Assembly: GCF_041893525.1 (NCBI RefSeq)
Contig: NZ_CP169068.1
Strand: one strand, 5' to 3'
Source of the DNA: Phaeobacter bryozoorum
GTDB lineage: Bacteria; Pseudomonadota; Alphaproteobacteria; Rhodobacterales; Rhodobacteraceae
Length of the DNA: 64,000 nt
The position numbers were made by a program, and so were the translations under genes. The notes under the pieces were generated by a model. That model saw nothing but the letters and a program-made list of their open reading frames with translations. It was not told the DNA's origin and did not search any database. Shown here piece after piece: positions 8,342 through 16,810 of the stretch (positions within the stretch are counted from its first letter, which is position 1; the number at the start of each line of letters is the position of its first letter).

Positions 8342-8358
8342 GCCGAGGCGGCCTCGGC
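8342..8358 (+). terminator. weak hairpin after mtnP
   Basis: GCCGAGGC (8342-8349) and GCCTCGGC (8351-8358) form a compact inverted repeat 15 bases after the mtnP stop. No T-run follows, so termination is uncertain; the rest of the 244-base gap to apt holds nothing else I can name. Confidence 0.3.
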
Positions 8359-8570
8359 ATACCGACCGCCCGGTCTGGTAACGGTTGATTATCGCCTCCG
8401 CCGCTGGTTCCGAAAGGCCACAGCCGCGCCGGTTGAGAGCAGCCACCCCATCCGCCCCCTTGCCTGCGCCAAGAGCATCAGCGACATATCATTGGTCGCG
8501 TCGCCCGCTAGGGGCCGCAGGCGCCAGAGATCAGACGACCCATTCCAGACGACCAAAAAGGGGACACCCC

Positions 8571-9110
8571 ATGGCCCGCAAGACTGCTGTCAAAGACTAC
8601 ATCCGCACCATCGTGGATTTCCCCCATGAGGGCATCATGTTCCGCGATGTCACCACGCTGTTTGCCGATCCGCGCGGGTTTCGCATGGCGATCGACCAGA
8701 TGCTGCACCCCTATGCGGGCGAGCAGATCGACAAGGTTGTCGGGCTTGAGGCGCGCGGTTTCATCCTTGGTGGCGCCATCGCCCACCAGCTGAGCGTCGG
8801 TTTTGTGCCGATCCGCAAGAAGGGCAAGCTGCCCGGCACCACCATCAGCCAGGAGTACAAGCTGGAATATGGCGAGGCGATCATGGAGATCCATGACGAC
8901 GCGATCCAGCCCGGAGAGAAGGTTCTGGTGGTCGATGACCTTCTGGCCACCGGCGGCACCGCGGCGGCGGGCATCAAGCTGATCGAGCGGCTCGGCGGTG
9001 AGATCGTCTCCTGTGCCTTCATCATCGACCTGCCGGAGCTTGGCGGCCGCAAGGTGCTCGAAGATCTGGGCATGGATGTCACCGTGCTCTGCGAATTCGA
9101 AGGCGCCTGA
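8571..9110 (+). CDS. apt: adenine phosphoribosyltransferase
   Basis: APRT joins adenine to PRPP to make AMP in the cytoplasm. The 179-residue protein has the family's usual length and all marks: an N-terminal DYIRTIVDFPHEGIMFRDVT segment, GLEARGFILGGAIA, the RKKGKLPGTT loop, and the PRPP-binding motif VLVVDDLLATGGTA. The ATG at 8571 follows an AAAAGGGGA ribosome site. A longer frame opens upstream but lacks support. Its position after mtnP suggests recycling of adenine released from methylthioadenosine. A strong terminator follows. Confidence 0.95.
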   Translation: MARKTAVKDYIRTIVDFPHEGIMFRDVTTLFADPRGFRMAIDQMLHPYAGEQIDKVVGLEARGFILGGAIAHQLSVGFVPIRKKGKLPGTTISQEYKLEYGEAIMEIHDDAIQPGEKVLVVDDLLATGGTAAAGIKLIERLGGEIVSCAFIIDLPELGGRKVLEDLGMDVTVLCEFEGA

Positions 9111-9191
9111 GCCTCTGCAAATAGGGTTGGATCACCCCTTAATTGCAAAGAGCACCCAGCGTTCAATCACATAATTGTGAGTGGAAATTCT

Positions 9192-9225
9192 AAAAGCGCG
9201 CGGCTTAGGCGGCGCGCTTTTCTTG
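9192..9225 (+). terminator. terminator after apt
   Basis: AAAAGCGCGC (9192-9201) pairs with GCGCGCTTTT (9212-9221) around a 10-base loop, with further T residues after the stem. Confidence 0.85.
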
Positions 9226-9328
9226 TCAACATGCAGGTGGCGGAAACCCGCCAGATCCAAACCGCAGACCTCGCCGTAATACCGTCAATGCCGACACAGG
9301 CAGGTAACCCAGACAGAGGACTGTACTC

Positions 9329-9805
9329 ATGATCCGCAAGACACTTCTGACCGCCGCCGCCACTCTCTCCCTGACCACCTCGGCTTTTGCCGGTGGTCAC
9401 GCAAAGGACATCGTTGACACGGCTGCGGGTGCCGGTGACTTCTCGACCCTGGTCGCCGCTGTTGAAGCTGCTGGCCTGGTCGACACCCTGAAAGGCGACG
9501 GTCCCTTCACCGTGTTTGCCCCGACCGATGCCGCCTTTGCCGCCCTGCCCGAGGGCACCGTCGAAGAACTGCTGAAGCCTGAAAACAAGGACAAGCTGAT
9601 CGAGATCCTGACCTACCACGTGGTGCCAGGCAAGGTGATGTCCGGTGATCTGGTCGATGACATGAAGGCCGCCACCGTTCAGGGCAGCGAAATCACCATT
9701 GATCTGGACAGCGGCGTGATGGTCGATGAGGCCAAGGTGGTGACCGCCGATATCGAGGCTGAAAACGGCGTCATTCACGTCATTGATACCGTGATCATGC
9801 CCTGA
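9329..9805 (+). CDS. secreted fasciclin (FAS1) domain protein
   Basis: A 158-residue exported protein with one FAS1 domain. A signal peptide is clear (MIRKTLLTAAATLSLTTSAFA, cleavage predicted after AFA at about residue 21). The FAS1 H1 box reads FTVFAPTDAAFAALP and the H2 box ends VIHVIDTVIMP, with the YHVVPGKV segment between them. FAS1 domains act in adhesion or matrix contacts; in marine alphaproteobacteria such short secreted forms are common and uncharacterised. It has its own upstream region after the apt terminator and stands as a single gene. Confidence 0.88.
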   Translation: MIRKTLLTAAATLSLTTSAFAGGHAKDIVDTAAGAGDFSTLVAAVEAAGLVDTLKGDGPFTVFAPTDAAFAALPEGTVEELLKPENKDKLIEILTYHVVPGKVMSGDLVDDMKAATVQGSEITIDLDSGVMVDEAKVVTADIEAENGVIHVIDTVIMP

Positions 9806-9959
9806 GCCTACGGGTGGGTCGGCCAGCGAAGCGGTTCGCGCGGCCACCACCCACAGGTGGCGTGAACGCAGCCCGGCGATCTTTTTCCTTTCGGATCGCG
9901 GGATGCCTCAGCGCCACCATCGGCAGCGGCGGCCCGAGACGTCGCTGCCGAGACCCTTT

Positions 9960-10050
9960 GCAACGATAGCAGCCTTTAGGCCTCTCTCCCCCGGTAACAG
10001 GCGTTATTATCGTTGCAGCATGTCGGCGCGTCTCCTAGCGTGCCGACATG
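9960..10050 (+). promoter_or_regulatory. two successive inverted repeats in the leader of the MFS gene
   Basis: GCAACGATA (9960-9968) is the inverse of TATCGTTGC (10009-10017). Directly after, CATGTCGGCGCG (10019-10030) pairs with CGTGCCGACATG (10039-10050) with one mismatch around an 8-base loop; the right arm contains the ATG start codon (10048). No ordinary ribosome site precedes that ATG. Either an RNA switch that hides the start or an operator is possible. Confidence 0.45.
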
Positions 10051-11268
10051 TCTACATCCGCAATCCTCGACAGCCGCTACTCCTGGACCAGACTTCTGGT
10101 GACGCTGGCCATTGCCACCGTCGCCAATGTCGGCATGTGGGCGGTGATTGTGGTGATGCCTGCGGTCGAAGCCGAGTTTGGCGCAGGCCGTGCGGCGGCG
10201 TCGCTACCCTATACATTGACGATGATCGGCTTTGCCGTTGGCAATCTGGTGATTGGCCGTCTGGTAGACCGGTTTGGCATCACGCTGGCGCTCTGCGCGG
10301 CGGCGGCGCTCAGCGCGGTGAGCTACGGGCTGGCGATGCTGGCGCCGGATATGCTCTGGCTGTCGGCGGCACATCTGTTTCTGGGGCTTGGCACGGCAGC
10401 GGGGTTTGGTCCGCTGATCGCCGATATTTCGCATTGGTTCCAGCGGCGGCGCGGCATCGCGGTGGCGCTGGTGGCCAGTGGCAACTACCTCTCCGGGGCG
10501 ATCTGGCCGACCGCCCTTGCCGATATGCTGGCCGAAAGCGGCTGGCGCAGCGTTTACGCCACATTGGCAATGGTCACGCTGCTGGTGGTCGTGCCTTTGT
10601 CCGTGGTGCTGCGGCGGCGCATCCCGGTGGACGCCCTGGGCCACAGCGCAGCCGCATCCGCCAGCAACGCGGCCCGGGCCGGGCTCTCTCCGCGCCAGCT
10701 CCAGTGGATTTTGGGGCTGGCCGGTATTGGCTGCTGCGTCGCCATGTCGATGCCGCAGGTCCATATCGTGGCCTATTGCGTCGGGCTGGGCTACGGCCCC
10801 ACGGTGGGCGCCGAGATGCTGTCGCTGATGCTGCTGGGCGGCGTGGTCAGCCGGGTGATTTCGGGGCTGGTCGCGGATCGGTTCGGCGGCGTACGCACGC
10901 TGCTGGTGGGCTCCATCCTGCAATGTATCGCGCTGTTTCTATACCTGCCCTATGACGGCATGGTCTCGCTTTATCTGGTCAGCGCCATCTTTGGCCTGGC
11001 GCAGGGCGGGATCGTTCCCAGCTATGCGCTGGTGGTGCGGGAATACATGCCCCCAGAGGAAGCCGGAACGCGAGTTGGTTTCGTAATGATGATGACCATC
11101 CTCGGCATGGCGCTGGGAGGCTGGATGTCCGGCTGGATCTACGACGTCAGCGGGTCCTATCAGCTGGCCTTTGTGAACGGGATCCTGTGGAACGGGCTCA
11201 ACATCGCGATCATGGTGCTGCTGCTGATGCGCAGCCGACCGGCGCGGCCCCGGATGCAACCGGCCTAA
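10048..11268 (+). CDS. major facilitator superfamily transporter
   Basis: A 406-residue inner-membrane transporter with about 12 hydrophobic segments in two halves separated by a short cytoplasmic loop (around residues 185-215). The MFS motif A-like loop reads GRLVDRFGI after helix 2 and again VADRFGGVRTLLVG after helix 8. The GLGTAAGFGPLIADISHWFQRRRGIAVALVASG stretch resembles monocarboxylate/oxalate-formate type MFS carriers, but the substrate is not defined. The start codon lies inside an inverted repeat. It converges with the flavoprotein gene, with only 18 bases between the stops. Confidence 0.85.
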   Translation: MSTSAILDSRYSWTRLLVTLAIATVANVGMWAVIVVMPAVEAEFGAGRAAASLPYTLTMIGFAVGNLVIGRLVDRFGITLALCAAAALSAVSYGLAMLAPDMLWLSAAHLFLGLGTAAGFGPLIADISHWFQRRRGIAVALVASGNYLSGAIWPTALADMLAESGWRSVYATLAMVTLLVVVPLSVVLRRRIPVDALGHSAAASASNAARAGLSPRQLQWILGLAGIGCCVAMSMPQVHIVAYCVGLGYGPTVGAEMLSLMLLGGVVSRVISGLVADRFGGVRTLLVGSILQCIALFLYLPYDGMVSLYLVSAIFGLAQGGIVPSYALVVREYMPPEEAGTRVGFVMMMTILGMALGGWMSGWIYDVSGSYQLAFVNGILWNGLNIAIMVLLLMRSRPARPRMQPA

Positions 11269-11286
11269 CGACGGTACCACCACTGC

Positions 11287-12711
11287 CTAGTCTGCCAGTG
11301 GCACCACCGCGCCGGGGTTCATGATGCCATGCGGATCAAGCGCCTGTTTGATCGCCCGCATTGCCGCCAGTTTGACCGGATCGCCATATCGCGCCAGATC
11401 GGCGACCTTCAGCCGCCCGATGCCATGTTCGGCGCTGACCGAGCCGCCGTAGTCATGGGTCAGATCATGGACGCAGCGTTTCACCTCATCGCGCAGATGC
11501 TCATAGGCGCTGCGGTCCCGCCCCTGCGCCGGAAAGACATTGTAATGCAGATTGCCGTCGCCCAGATGGCCAAAGCAATTGATCCGCATATCTCCCAGAG
11601 CCGCCAGACGCTTGCCACCTTCGACAATGAAATCGGGGATGCGCGAAATCGGGATCGAGATATCATGGCTGGAGACCGAGCCGATGCGGCGGTTGCCTTC
11701 CGGGATATGTTCGCGCACCGACCATAGCGCCTGCCGCTGCGCCTCAGACTGGGCGATGACGCCATCGCTGCTCAGCCCCGCTGCCAGCGCCGTCTCAAAC
11801 AGCTGCGCCAAGGCATCCTGCGGGGCGCTGCCCTGCGGCAGTCCAAGATCAATCAGCACGCACCAGTCCGGCAGGTCGCTGAAGGGCAGCCGCAGATCTG
11901 GCAGGGTTTCGCGCAGGAACTCAAGCCCCTGCCGGTGGATCAGTTCGAAGGCGCTGATCGTCTCGCCCAGCTGGTCCCGCGCCATCGCCAGCAGATCAAT
12001 CGCCGCCGCGGGCGAGGCCACTGTCAGCATCGCGGTGCCCTGTTCGGCCGGAATCGCGGAGAGTTTCAGCGACGCTGCCGTGATAATGCCCAGCGTGCCC
12101 TCGGCCCCGATCAGCAGGTTGCGCAGATCATAACCGGTGTTGTCCTTGCGCAGGCGGCTGAGGCCCTGCCAGATCTCGCCGGTTGGCAGCACGGCTTCCA
12201 GTCCCAGACAGAGATCGCGGGCATTGCCGTAGCGCAGAACATTGACGCCGCCGGCATTGGTCGAAAGGGTGCCGCCGATGCGGGCGGTGCCCTCGGCGGC
12301 GAGTGACAGCGGGAACAGTCGGCCCGCTTCGGTGGCGGCGCGTTGCACGTCGGCCAAGATCATGCCCGCCTCAACCGCGATAACGTTCTCCTGCGGGTAA
12401 ACTCCGCGCAGGGCGGTCATCCGTTCCAGCGAAATCACCAGCGGCGCCGGCCCCCCGGCACCCATGATCTGACCGCCGACCAGTCCGGTGCCGCCGCCAT
12501 AGGGCACCACCGGCACATGGGCTGCATGGGCCGCGCGCAGAACCGTCGCGACCTCGTCGGTGCTGCGCGGCAGGGCGATGACCCCCGCCTGCCCGTGATA
12601 GCGGCCACGCGGCTCTTCCAGATAACGCGGTTCAGCCGGGCGCAGGGTATCGGCAGGCAGCACCGCGCGCAGATGGTCGACAAAACCGGTGTCCGCAGGG
12701 TTCAGGGTCAT
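11287..12711 (-). CDS. FAD-binding oxidoreductase, GlcD / D-2-hydroxyacid dehydrogenase type
   Basis: A 474-residue flavoprotein of the FAD_binding_4 and FAD-oxidase C-terminal architecture. The pyrophosphate-binding PYGGGTGLVGG motif is near residue 75, GGTLSTNAGG near 150, and the C-terminal part carries the conserved FGHLGDGNLHYNV motif and the end SAEHGIGRLKV with DPHGIMNPGAV. Such enzymes oxidise D-lactate, D-2-hydroxyglutarate or glycolate and pass electrons to a quinone or flavoprotein. The exact substrate is open. AGGAG lies 8 bases before the ATG at 12711, so this start is chosen over 12717. Confidence 0.88.
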   Translation of the reverse strand: MTLNPADTGFVDHLRAVLPADTLRPAEPRYLEEPRGRYHGQAGVIALPRSTDEVATVLRAAHAAHVPVVPYGGGTGLVGGQIMGAGGPAPLVISLERMTALRGVYPQENVIAVEAGMILADVQRAATEAGRLFPLSLAAEGTARIGGTLSTNAGGVNVLRYGNARDLCLGLEAVLPTGEIWQGLSRLRKDNTGYDLRNLLIGAEGTLGIITAASLKLSAIPAEQGTAMLTVASPAAAIDLLAMARDQLGETISAFELIHRQGLEFLRETLPDLRLPFSDLPDWCVLIDLGLPQGSAPQDALAQLFETALAAGLSSDGVIAQSEAQRQALWSVREHIPEGNRRIGSVSSHDISIPISRIPDFIVEGGKRLAALGDMRINCFGHLGDGNLHYNVFPAQGRDRSAYEHLRDEVKRCVHDLTHDYGGSVSAEHGIGRLKVADLARYGDPVKLAAMRAIKQALDPHGIMNPGAVVPLAD

Positions 12712-12774
12712 ACGCATCTCTCCTAATGCCGTGCTGTGGGGTCGGCCCTCGCGTTGACCGCGCGCGCCGCGGCC

Positions 12775-13365
12775 TCAGGCCTGGCCGACCTGCGTGCGTC
12801 CGCGCCGGTCATGGCGCAGGGAAGCATATAGAACGTGGGTACGCCAGCGCCCGTTGATTTGCAGATAGGATTGCGCCACACCTTCATATTTGAAGCCCGC
12901 ACTCTCCAACAGCCCGCGCGAGGCGGCGTTTTCCGGCAGACAGGCCGCCTCGATCCGGCTGAGGTCCAGCTTGGTAAAGGCGTGATGCACCACGGCCCCG
13001 ATCGCCTCACGCATATAGCCGTGGCGGGCAAAGGGCTGACCGGTCCAATACCCCAATGTGCCCGCCTGCGCAGGCCCACGACGGATATTGTCGAGGGTGA
13101 TTGCCCCGATCAGCAGCTGATCGCTGCGCCGGATCAGGAACAGCGGCAGCGCCGAACCGGAGCTGACCGCCCGGCGCGCCCAATAGACCCGATTGGTGAA
13201 GCTCTTGCGGCTCAGGTGATCCGCCGCCCAGCTCGGTTCCCACGGGGTGAGATAGCCCTGGCTGTGCTGGCGCAGCGCCGCCCAGTCGCGAAAATCCGCA
13301 TGAACCGGCGGCCTGAGAGTCAGGCGTTCGGTCTCGATACGCACCTTGCGTCCGGTCAGCAACAT
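12775..13365 (-). CDS. GNAT family N-acetyltransferase, RimJ/RimL-like
   Basis: A 196-residue acetyltransferase of the RimJ/RimL type, which acetylates N-terminal amines of ribosomal or other proteins. Seen: ETERLTLRPPVHADFRDWAALR at the start, acetyl-CoA motif around YWTGQPFARHGYMREAIGAVV, and NAASRGLLESAGFKYEG near the C-terminus. Its ATG overlaps the stop of the M16 peptidase gene (shared bases at 13365), so it is translated from the same mRNA. The true partner protein is unknown. Confidence 0.87.
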   Translation of the reverse strand: MLLTGRKVRIETERLTLRPPVHADFRDWAALRQHSQGYLTPWEPSWAADHLSRKSFTNRVYWARRAVSSGSALPLFLIRRSDQLLIGAITLDNIRRGPAQAGTLGYWTGQPFARHGYMREAIGAVVHHAFTKLDLSRIEAACLPENAASRGLLESAGFKYEGVAQSYLQINGRWRTHVLYASLRHDRRGRTQVGQA

Positions 13366-14627
13366 CAGGCCGCGCGCCTCTCCTGCAGAGCGGCCAGCGG
13401 GGCGGCATCGCCCACCGGACCATAGAGCGCCAAAGCCATCGAGGCCCGGTGGGCCATCTCTTCGGCCATGGCGCGCACATCGGCAGTGGTCACCGCGTCG
13501 ATCCGCGCCACGGTCTCCTCAAGCGGCGGCACCTTGTCCCAGATCTGCACCAGCCGTGCCAACCGTTCGGCGCGGTTGGTGGGGCTTTCCAGCCCCATCA
13601 ACATCCCCGCCTTCATCTGCGCCCGAGCCCGGTCCACCTCGGCGTCGCTCATATCACTGGCGGCGCGCTTCATCTCATCGATGGTGATGCCAGCCAATTC
13701 ATCCAGCTGATCGCCGGAGGTGCCTGCATATAGCGTGAGCGTGCCGGTATCGGCATAGGCGCCGGTCTGGGCAAAGATGGTGTAGCACAGCCCGCGTTTT
13801 TCACGCACCTCCTGGAACAGGCGGCTCGACATGCCGCCCCCCAGTGCGCTGGAGTAGATCTGCGCGGTATAGATCGCATCGTCGCGGTAGCCCGGCCCCT
13901 CAAACGCCAGTGCGATATGGGCCTGTTCCAGCGCCTTTTCATGGCGCGCCTCACCGCCCGTGAAGCTGGCCGCTGCGGGCATAATCAACGTCTTGGGGGG
14001 CATTTTGCCAAACAGCTCTTCGGCCAGTTTGACAATAGCATCGTGATCCACCGCACCGGAGGCGGCAAGGATCATCTGGCCGGGGCCATAATGTTCCGAG
14101 ACAAAGCGTTCCAGATCTTCGCGGCCAAAGGCCCGCACCCGTTCGGCGGGGCCAAGGATGGTGCGGCCAATGGGCTGATCGTGATAGCTTTCTTCCTGAA
14201 GCCAGTCGAAAATCACATCATCGGGCGTATCCAGCGCCTGACCGATTTCCTGTAGGATCACGCCACGCTCAATCTCGATCTCGCGCGGGTCGAACACCGG
14301 TTTCAGAACGATGTCGGCCACGACATCCAGCGCCAGAGGTACATCCTCCTGCAACACGCGGGCGTAATAGGCGGTCACTTCGCGGCTGGTGTAGGCGTTG
14401 ATATAGCCGCCAACATCCTCGATCGCCTCGGCAATCTCCAGCGCGCTGCGCCGCTTGGTGCCTTTGAACGCCATATGCTCAAGAAAATGAGCGATGCCGT
14501 TCTGCTCGATCCGCTCGTTCCGCCCGCCTGCGGTCACCCAGATGCCGATGGCGGCAGATTGCAGCCCCGGCATGGTTTCGGTGACGATCCTGAACCCGTT
14601 GGCGAGTTGGTGCTGTTGAACTGTCAA
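13365..14627 (-). CDS. M16 family zinc metallopeptidase
   Basis: A 420-residue processing-peptidase-like protein of the pitrilysin family. The inverted zinc motif HFLEHMAFKGT supplies two histidines and the glutamate base near residue 47, and the downstream glutamate is in EIEIERGVILQEI. The GLCYTIFAQTGAY region of the second domain is also conserved. It resembles the beta subunit of mitochondrial processing peptidase, as usual in alphaproteobacteria. The start is TTG at 14627, whose bases overlap the TGA stop of the frame-corrected thrC, and its stop overlaps the GNAT start, so translation is coupled along the operon. Confidence 0.9.
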   Translation of the reverse strand: MTVQQHQLANGFRIVTETMPGLQSAAIGIWVTAGGRNERIEQNGIAHFLEHMAFKGTKRRSALEIAEAIEDVGGYINAYTSREVTAYYARVLQEDVPLALDVVADIVLKPVFDPREIEIERGVILQEIGQALDTPDDVIFDWLQEESYHDQPIGRTILGPAERVRAFGREDLERFVSEHYGPGQMILAASGAVDHDAIVKLAEELFGKMPPKTLIMPAAASFTGGEARHEKALEQAHIALAFEGPGYRDDAIYTAQIYSSALGGGMSSRLFQEVREKRGLCYTIFAQTGAYADTGTLTLYAGTSGDQLDELAGITIDEMKRAASDMSDAEVDRARAQMKAGMLMGLESPTNRAERLARLVQIWDKVPPLEETVARIDAVTTADVRAMAEEMAHRASMALALYGPVGDAAPLAALQERRAA

Positions 14628-16011
14628 TTCGCGATGTGCTTTCTGATATGTGTCTCAAGAGTGGTCAGATCATTGGCGATCCGCGTCACCCGCTCCGATC
14701 TGTCATACAGATCTGCCATGCGCGGGGGAAGAGGCGGATGAACGCCGCTGGCAGCCTCGACCGCAGCCGGGAATTTCGCCGGATGGGCGGTGGCCAAGTC
14801 ACCATCGGGACCGATGTGTCACGCTGTTCATTGGCGACTTTCACGCCGATGGCGCTATGCGGGCAGAGCAGCTCACCCGAGGCGGCGCGTTCGGATTTGA
14901 TGGTGGCGGAGGTTTCCTCCTCCGAGCAGCGACCGGACACGTAATGCTCCTGCAGGGCCTGCATGGCGCCCTTGCTCACCTCGAAACCGCCTGTCTTCAG
15001 CTCCTCCATCAGCTGAGCCACTGCCGCGCCATCTTGCCCGTAGGCATAGAACAGCGCGCGTTCAAAGTTAGACGAGACCTGGATGTCCATCGACGGGGAG
15101 ATCGACGGAATGGTTTCGCCCTTGTGGTAGCCCTGCCCGCTCAGGCAGCGATGCAGGATATCGTTCTGGTTGGTGGCGACCACCAGCTTGTCGATGGGCA
15201 GGCCCATCTGCTTGGCGATGAAACCTGCAAAGATGTCGCCGAAATTGCCGGTCGGCACGGTGAAGCTGATCTTGCGCTCCGGCGCGCCCAGCGACACGGC
15301 GGAGGTGAAGTAATAGACCACCTGTGCCAGCACGCGGGCAAAGTTGATCGAGTTCACGCCGGCCAGTTTCACCTCATCGCGGAAGTCGAAGTCGTTGAAC
15401 ATATCCTTCAGCGCGGCCTGGCAATCGTCGAAGTCACCATCCACGGCAAGCGCATGCACATTGGAATCGGTGGGCGTGGTCATCTGGCGGCGCTGCACCT
15501 CGGACACCCGGCCATGCGGATAGAGGATAAAGACATTGACCGCCTCCAAGCCACCAAAGGCCTGGATCGCCGCCGATCCGGTATCGCCGGAGGTGGCGCC
15601 GACGATGGTCACGCTGTCGCCGCGCCGTTTCAGGGCGGTTTCAAACAGCTGGCCGATCAGCTGCATCGCGAAATCCTTGAACGCCAGCGTCGGGCCGTGA
15701 AACAGCTCCAGCAGGAAATGGTTCGGCGCCAGCTGCACCAGCGGCGCGCGGGCGGCGTGGCCAAAGCCGTCATAGGCGCGGGCGATGATGCCGCGGAATT
15801 CCTCATCCGTGAAGCAATCCCCAAGGAAGGGGCGCATCACGCGAAAGGCGACCTCCTCGTAGGAGAGACCGGCAAGGGCCGCGATCTCATCCTTCGACAT
15901 GGTCGGGATTTCCGTCGGCACGTAAAGACCGCCGTCACGGGCAAGCCCGGTCAGCATGGCATCTTCAAAGGTCAGCTCGGGCGCCTGGCCCCGGGTCGAG
16001 ATATATTTCAT
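14624..16011 (-). pseudogene. thrC: threonine synthase, single-base frameshift near the 3' end
   Basis: Threonine synthase (PLP enzyme) converts O-phosphohomoserine to threonine. Residues 1-400 match well: ISTRGQAPELTFEDAMLTG at the start, the PLP lysine in HGPTLAFKDFAMQLIG, and VGATSGDTGSAA. Near base 14797 the frame breaks: after VPMVT the direct frame runs into WPPPIRRNSR, whereas adding one base gives LATAHPAKFPAAVEAA and continues to a TGA at 14624. The repaired product is 462 residues, the normal family length, and its stop overlaps the start of the next gene. I think a missing G (plus strand) at 14797-14799 is more likely a sequence error than true loss. It starts 4 bases after surf1. 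Confidence 0.88.
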
Positions 16012-16015
16012 CGCT

Positions 16016-16690
16016 TCAGCCTTCGGATTTGGGGCGCGAGCGCCACAGGAAATAAGTGGTCATCGCGGCCCAGATAAGGGCCAGCGAAAACCAGGTGATC
16101 GCGTATTGCAAGTGATTGTTCTGAATGCCCGCCGTGGTCACCGGCTGTGGTGTCACCGCTGCATCTGGGGCGACGCTGCGGGCCACAATCAGCACCGGTT
16201 CAGTGTCGAGCCGCTCTGCCATATAGGCCAGATCGCGGGCATAGAGGATATTGGTGTCAACTTCGGGGGCCGGTGTGGTCCAGTCGGCTTCATCCGGCCA
16301 CAGCAGGTTGCCGGTAACCGTGACCGGACCAAACGCGCGCGCGCGCTCCTTGGCGGCGGAGGCAATGAACCCGCGGTCCAGAAGCAGGCGGCGGCCCTCC
16401 TCCGTCACCAGAGGGGCGATGATGCGATAGCCGGTCTCTGCCGCCTTGGTCACCCAGAAGACATGAAGTTCGCCCGGCTCGATCCGACCGCGGACTATGA
16501 CGGCACGGTAACGGTCGTCTTCCTCGGTCGGGGTCAGCGGCAGCGCCGTCGGCGCAGCGGCGATGCGCGCCTCGATGGTCTGAAGCAGGTCTTCTTTCCA
16601 CTCCAGTCTCTGGATCTGCCAGATCCCCAGCGACAGCAGCGCCATGAGGCCCAGACCGCCAACAAGGGAGAGAAAGATCAACCGTCGCAT
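16016..16690 (-). CDS. SURF1 family cytochrome oxidase assembly protein
   Basis: Surf1 helps insert heme a into subunit I of aa3 oxidase and sits in the inner membrane. The 224-residue protein has one N-terminal membrane helix (IFLSLVGGLGLMALLSLGIWQ), the family's WQIQRLEWKEDLL motif, the GYRIIAPL segment, and a second C-terminal helix (ITWFSLALIWAAMTTYFLW). The ATG at 16690 has AAGGA 7 bases upstream; an upstream frame to 16744 overlaps a terminator and is rejected. It follows the cta genes and precedes thrC. Confidence 0.9.
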   Translation of the reverse strand: MRRLIFLSLVGGLGLMALLSLGIWQIQRLEWKEDLLQTIEARIAAAPTALPLTPTEEDDRYRAVIVRGRIEPGELHVFWVTKAAETGYRIIAPLVTEEGRRLLLDRGFIASAAKERARAFGPVTVTGNLLWPDEADWTTPAPEVDTNILYARDLAYMAERLDTEPVLIVARSVAPDAAVTPQPVTTAGIQNNHLQYAITWFSLALIWAAMTTYFLWRSRPKSEG

Positions 16691-16713
16691 CGCGCCGTCC
16701 TTGCGAATGAGAA

Positions 16714-16740
16714 AGCGCGCGGAGCATGGCTCCGCGCGCT
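16714..16740 (-). terminator. strong hairpin between ctaE and surf1
   Basis: A perfect 12-bp stem, AGCGCGCGGAGC (16714-16725) with GCTCCGCGCGCT (16729-16740), with a 3-base loop. On the minus strand it is followed by TTCTC. It may end most ctaE transcripts and reduce read-through into surf1. Confidence 0.65.
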
Positions 16741-16810
16741 GCATGTCTTACGGGGTCAGGTCGGGATTCGAAACCTTAAACCTGTACCCGTTACAATTCG
16801 GGCGATGCCC

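Noticed and set aside
9806..9870. terminator after the fasciclin gene
   Set aside because: A GGTGG/CCACC inverted repeat is present, but it is imperfect and has no T-run.
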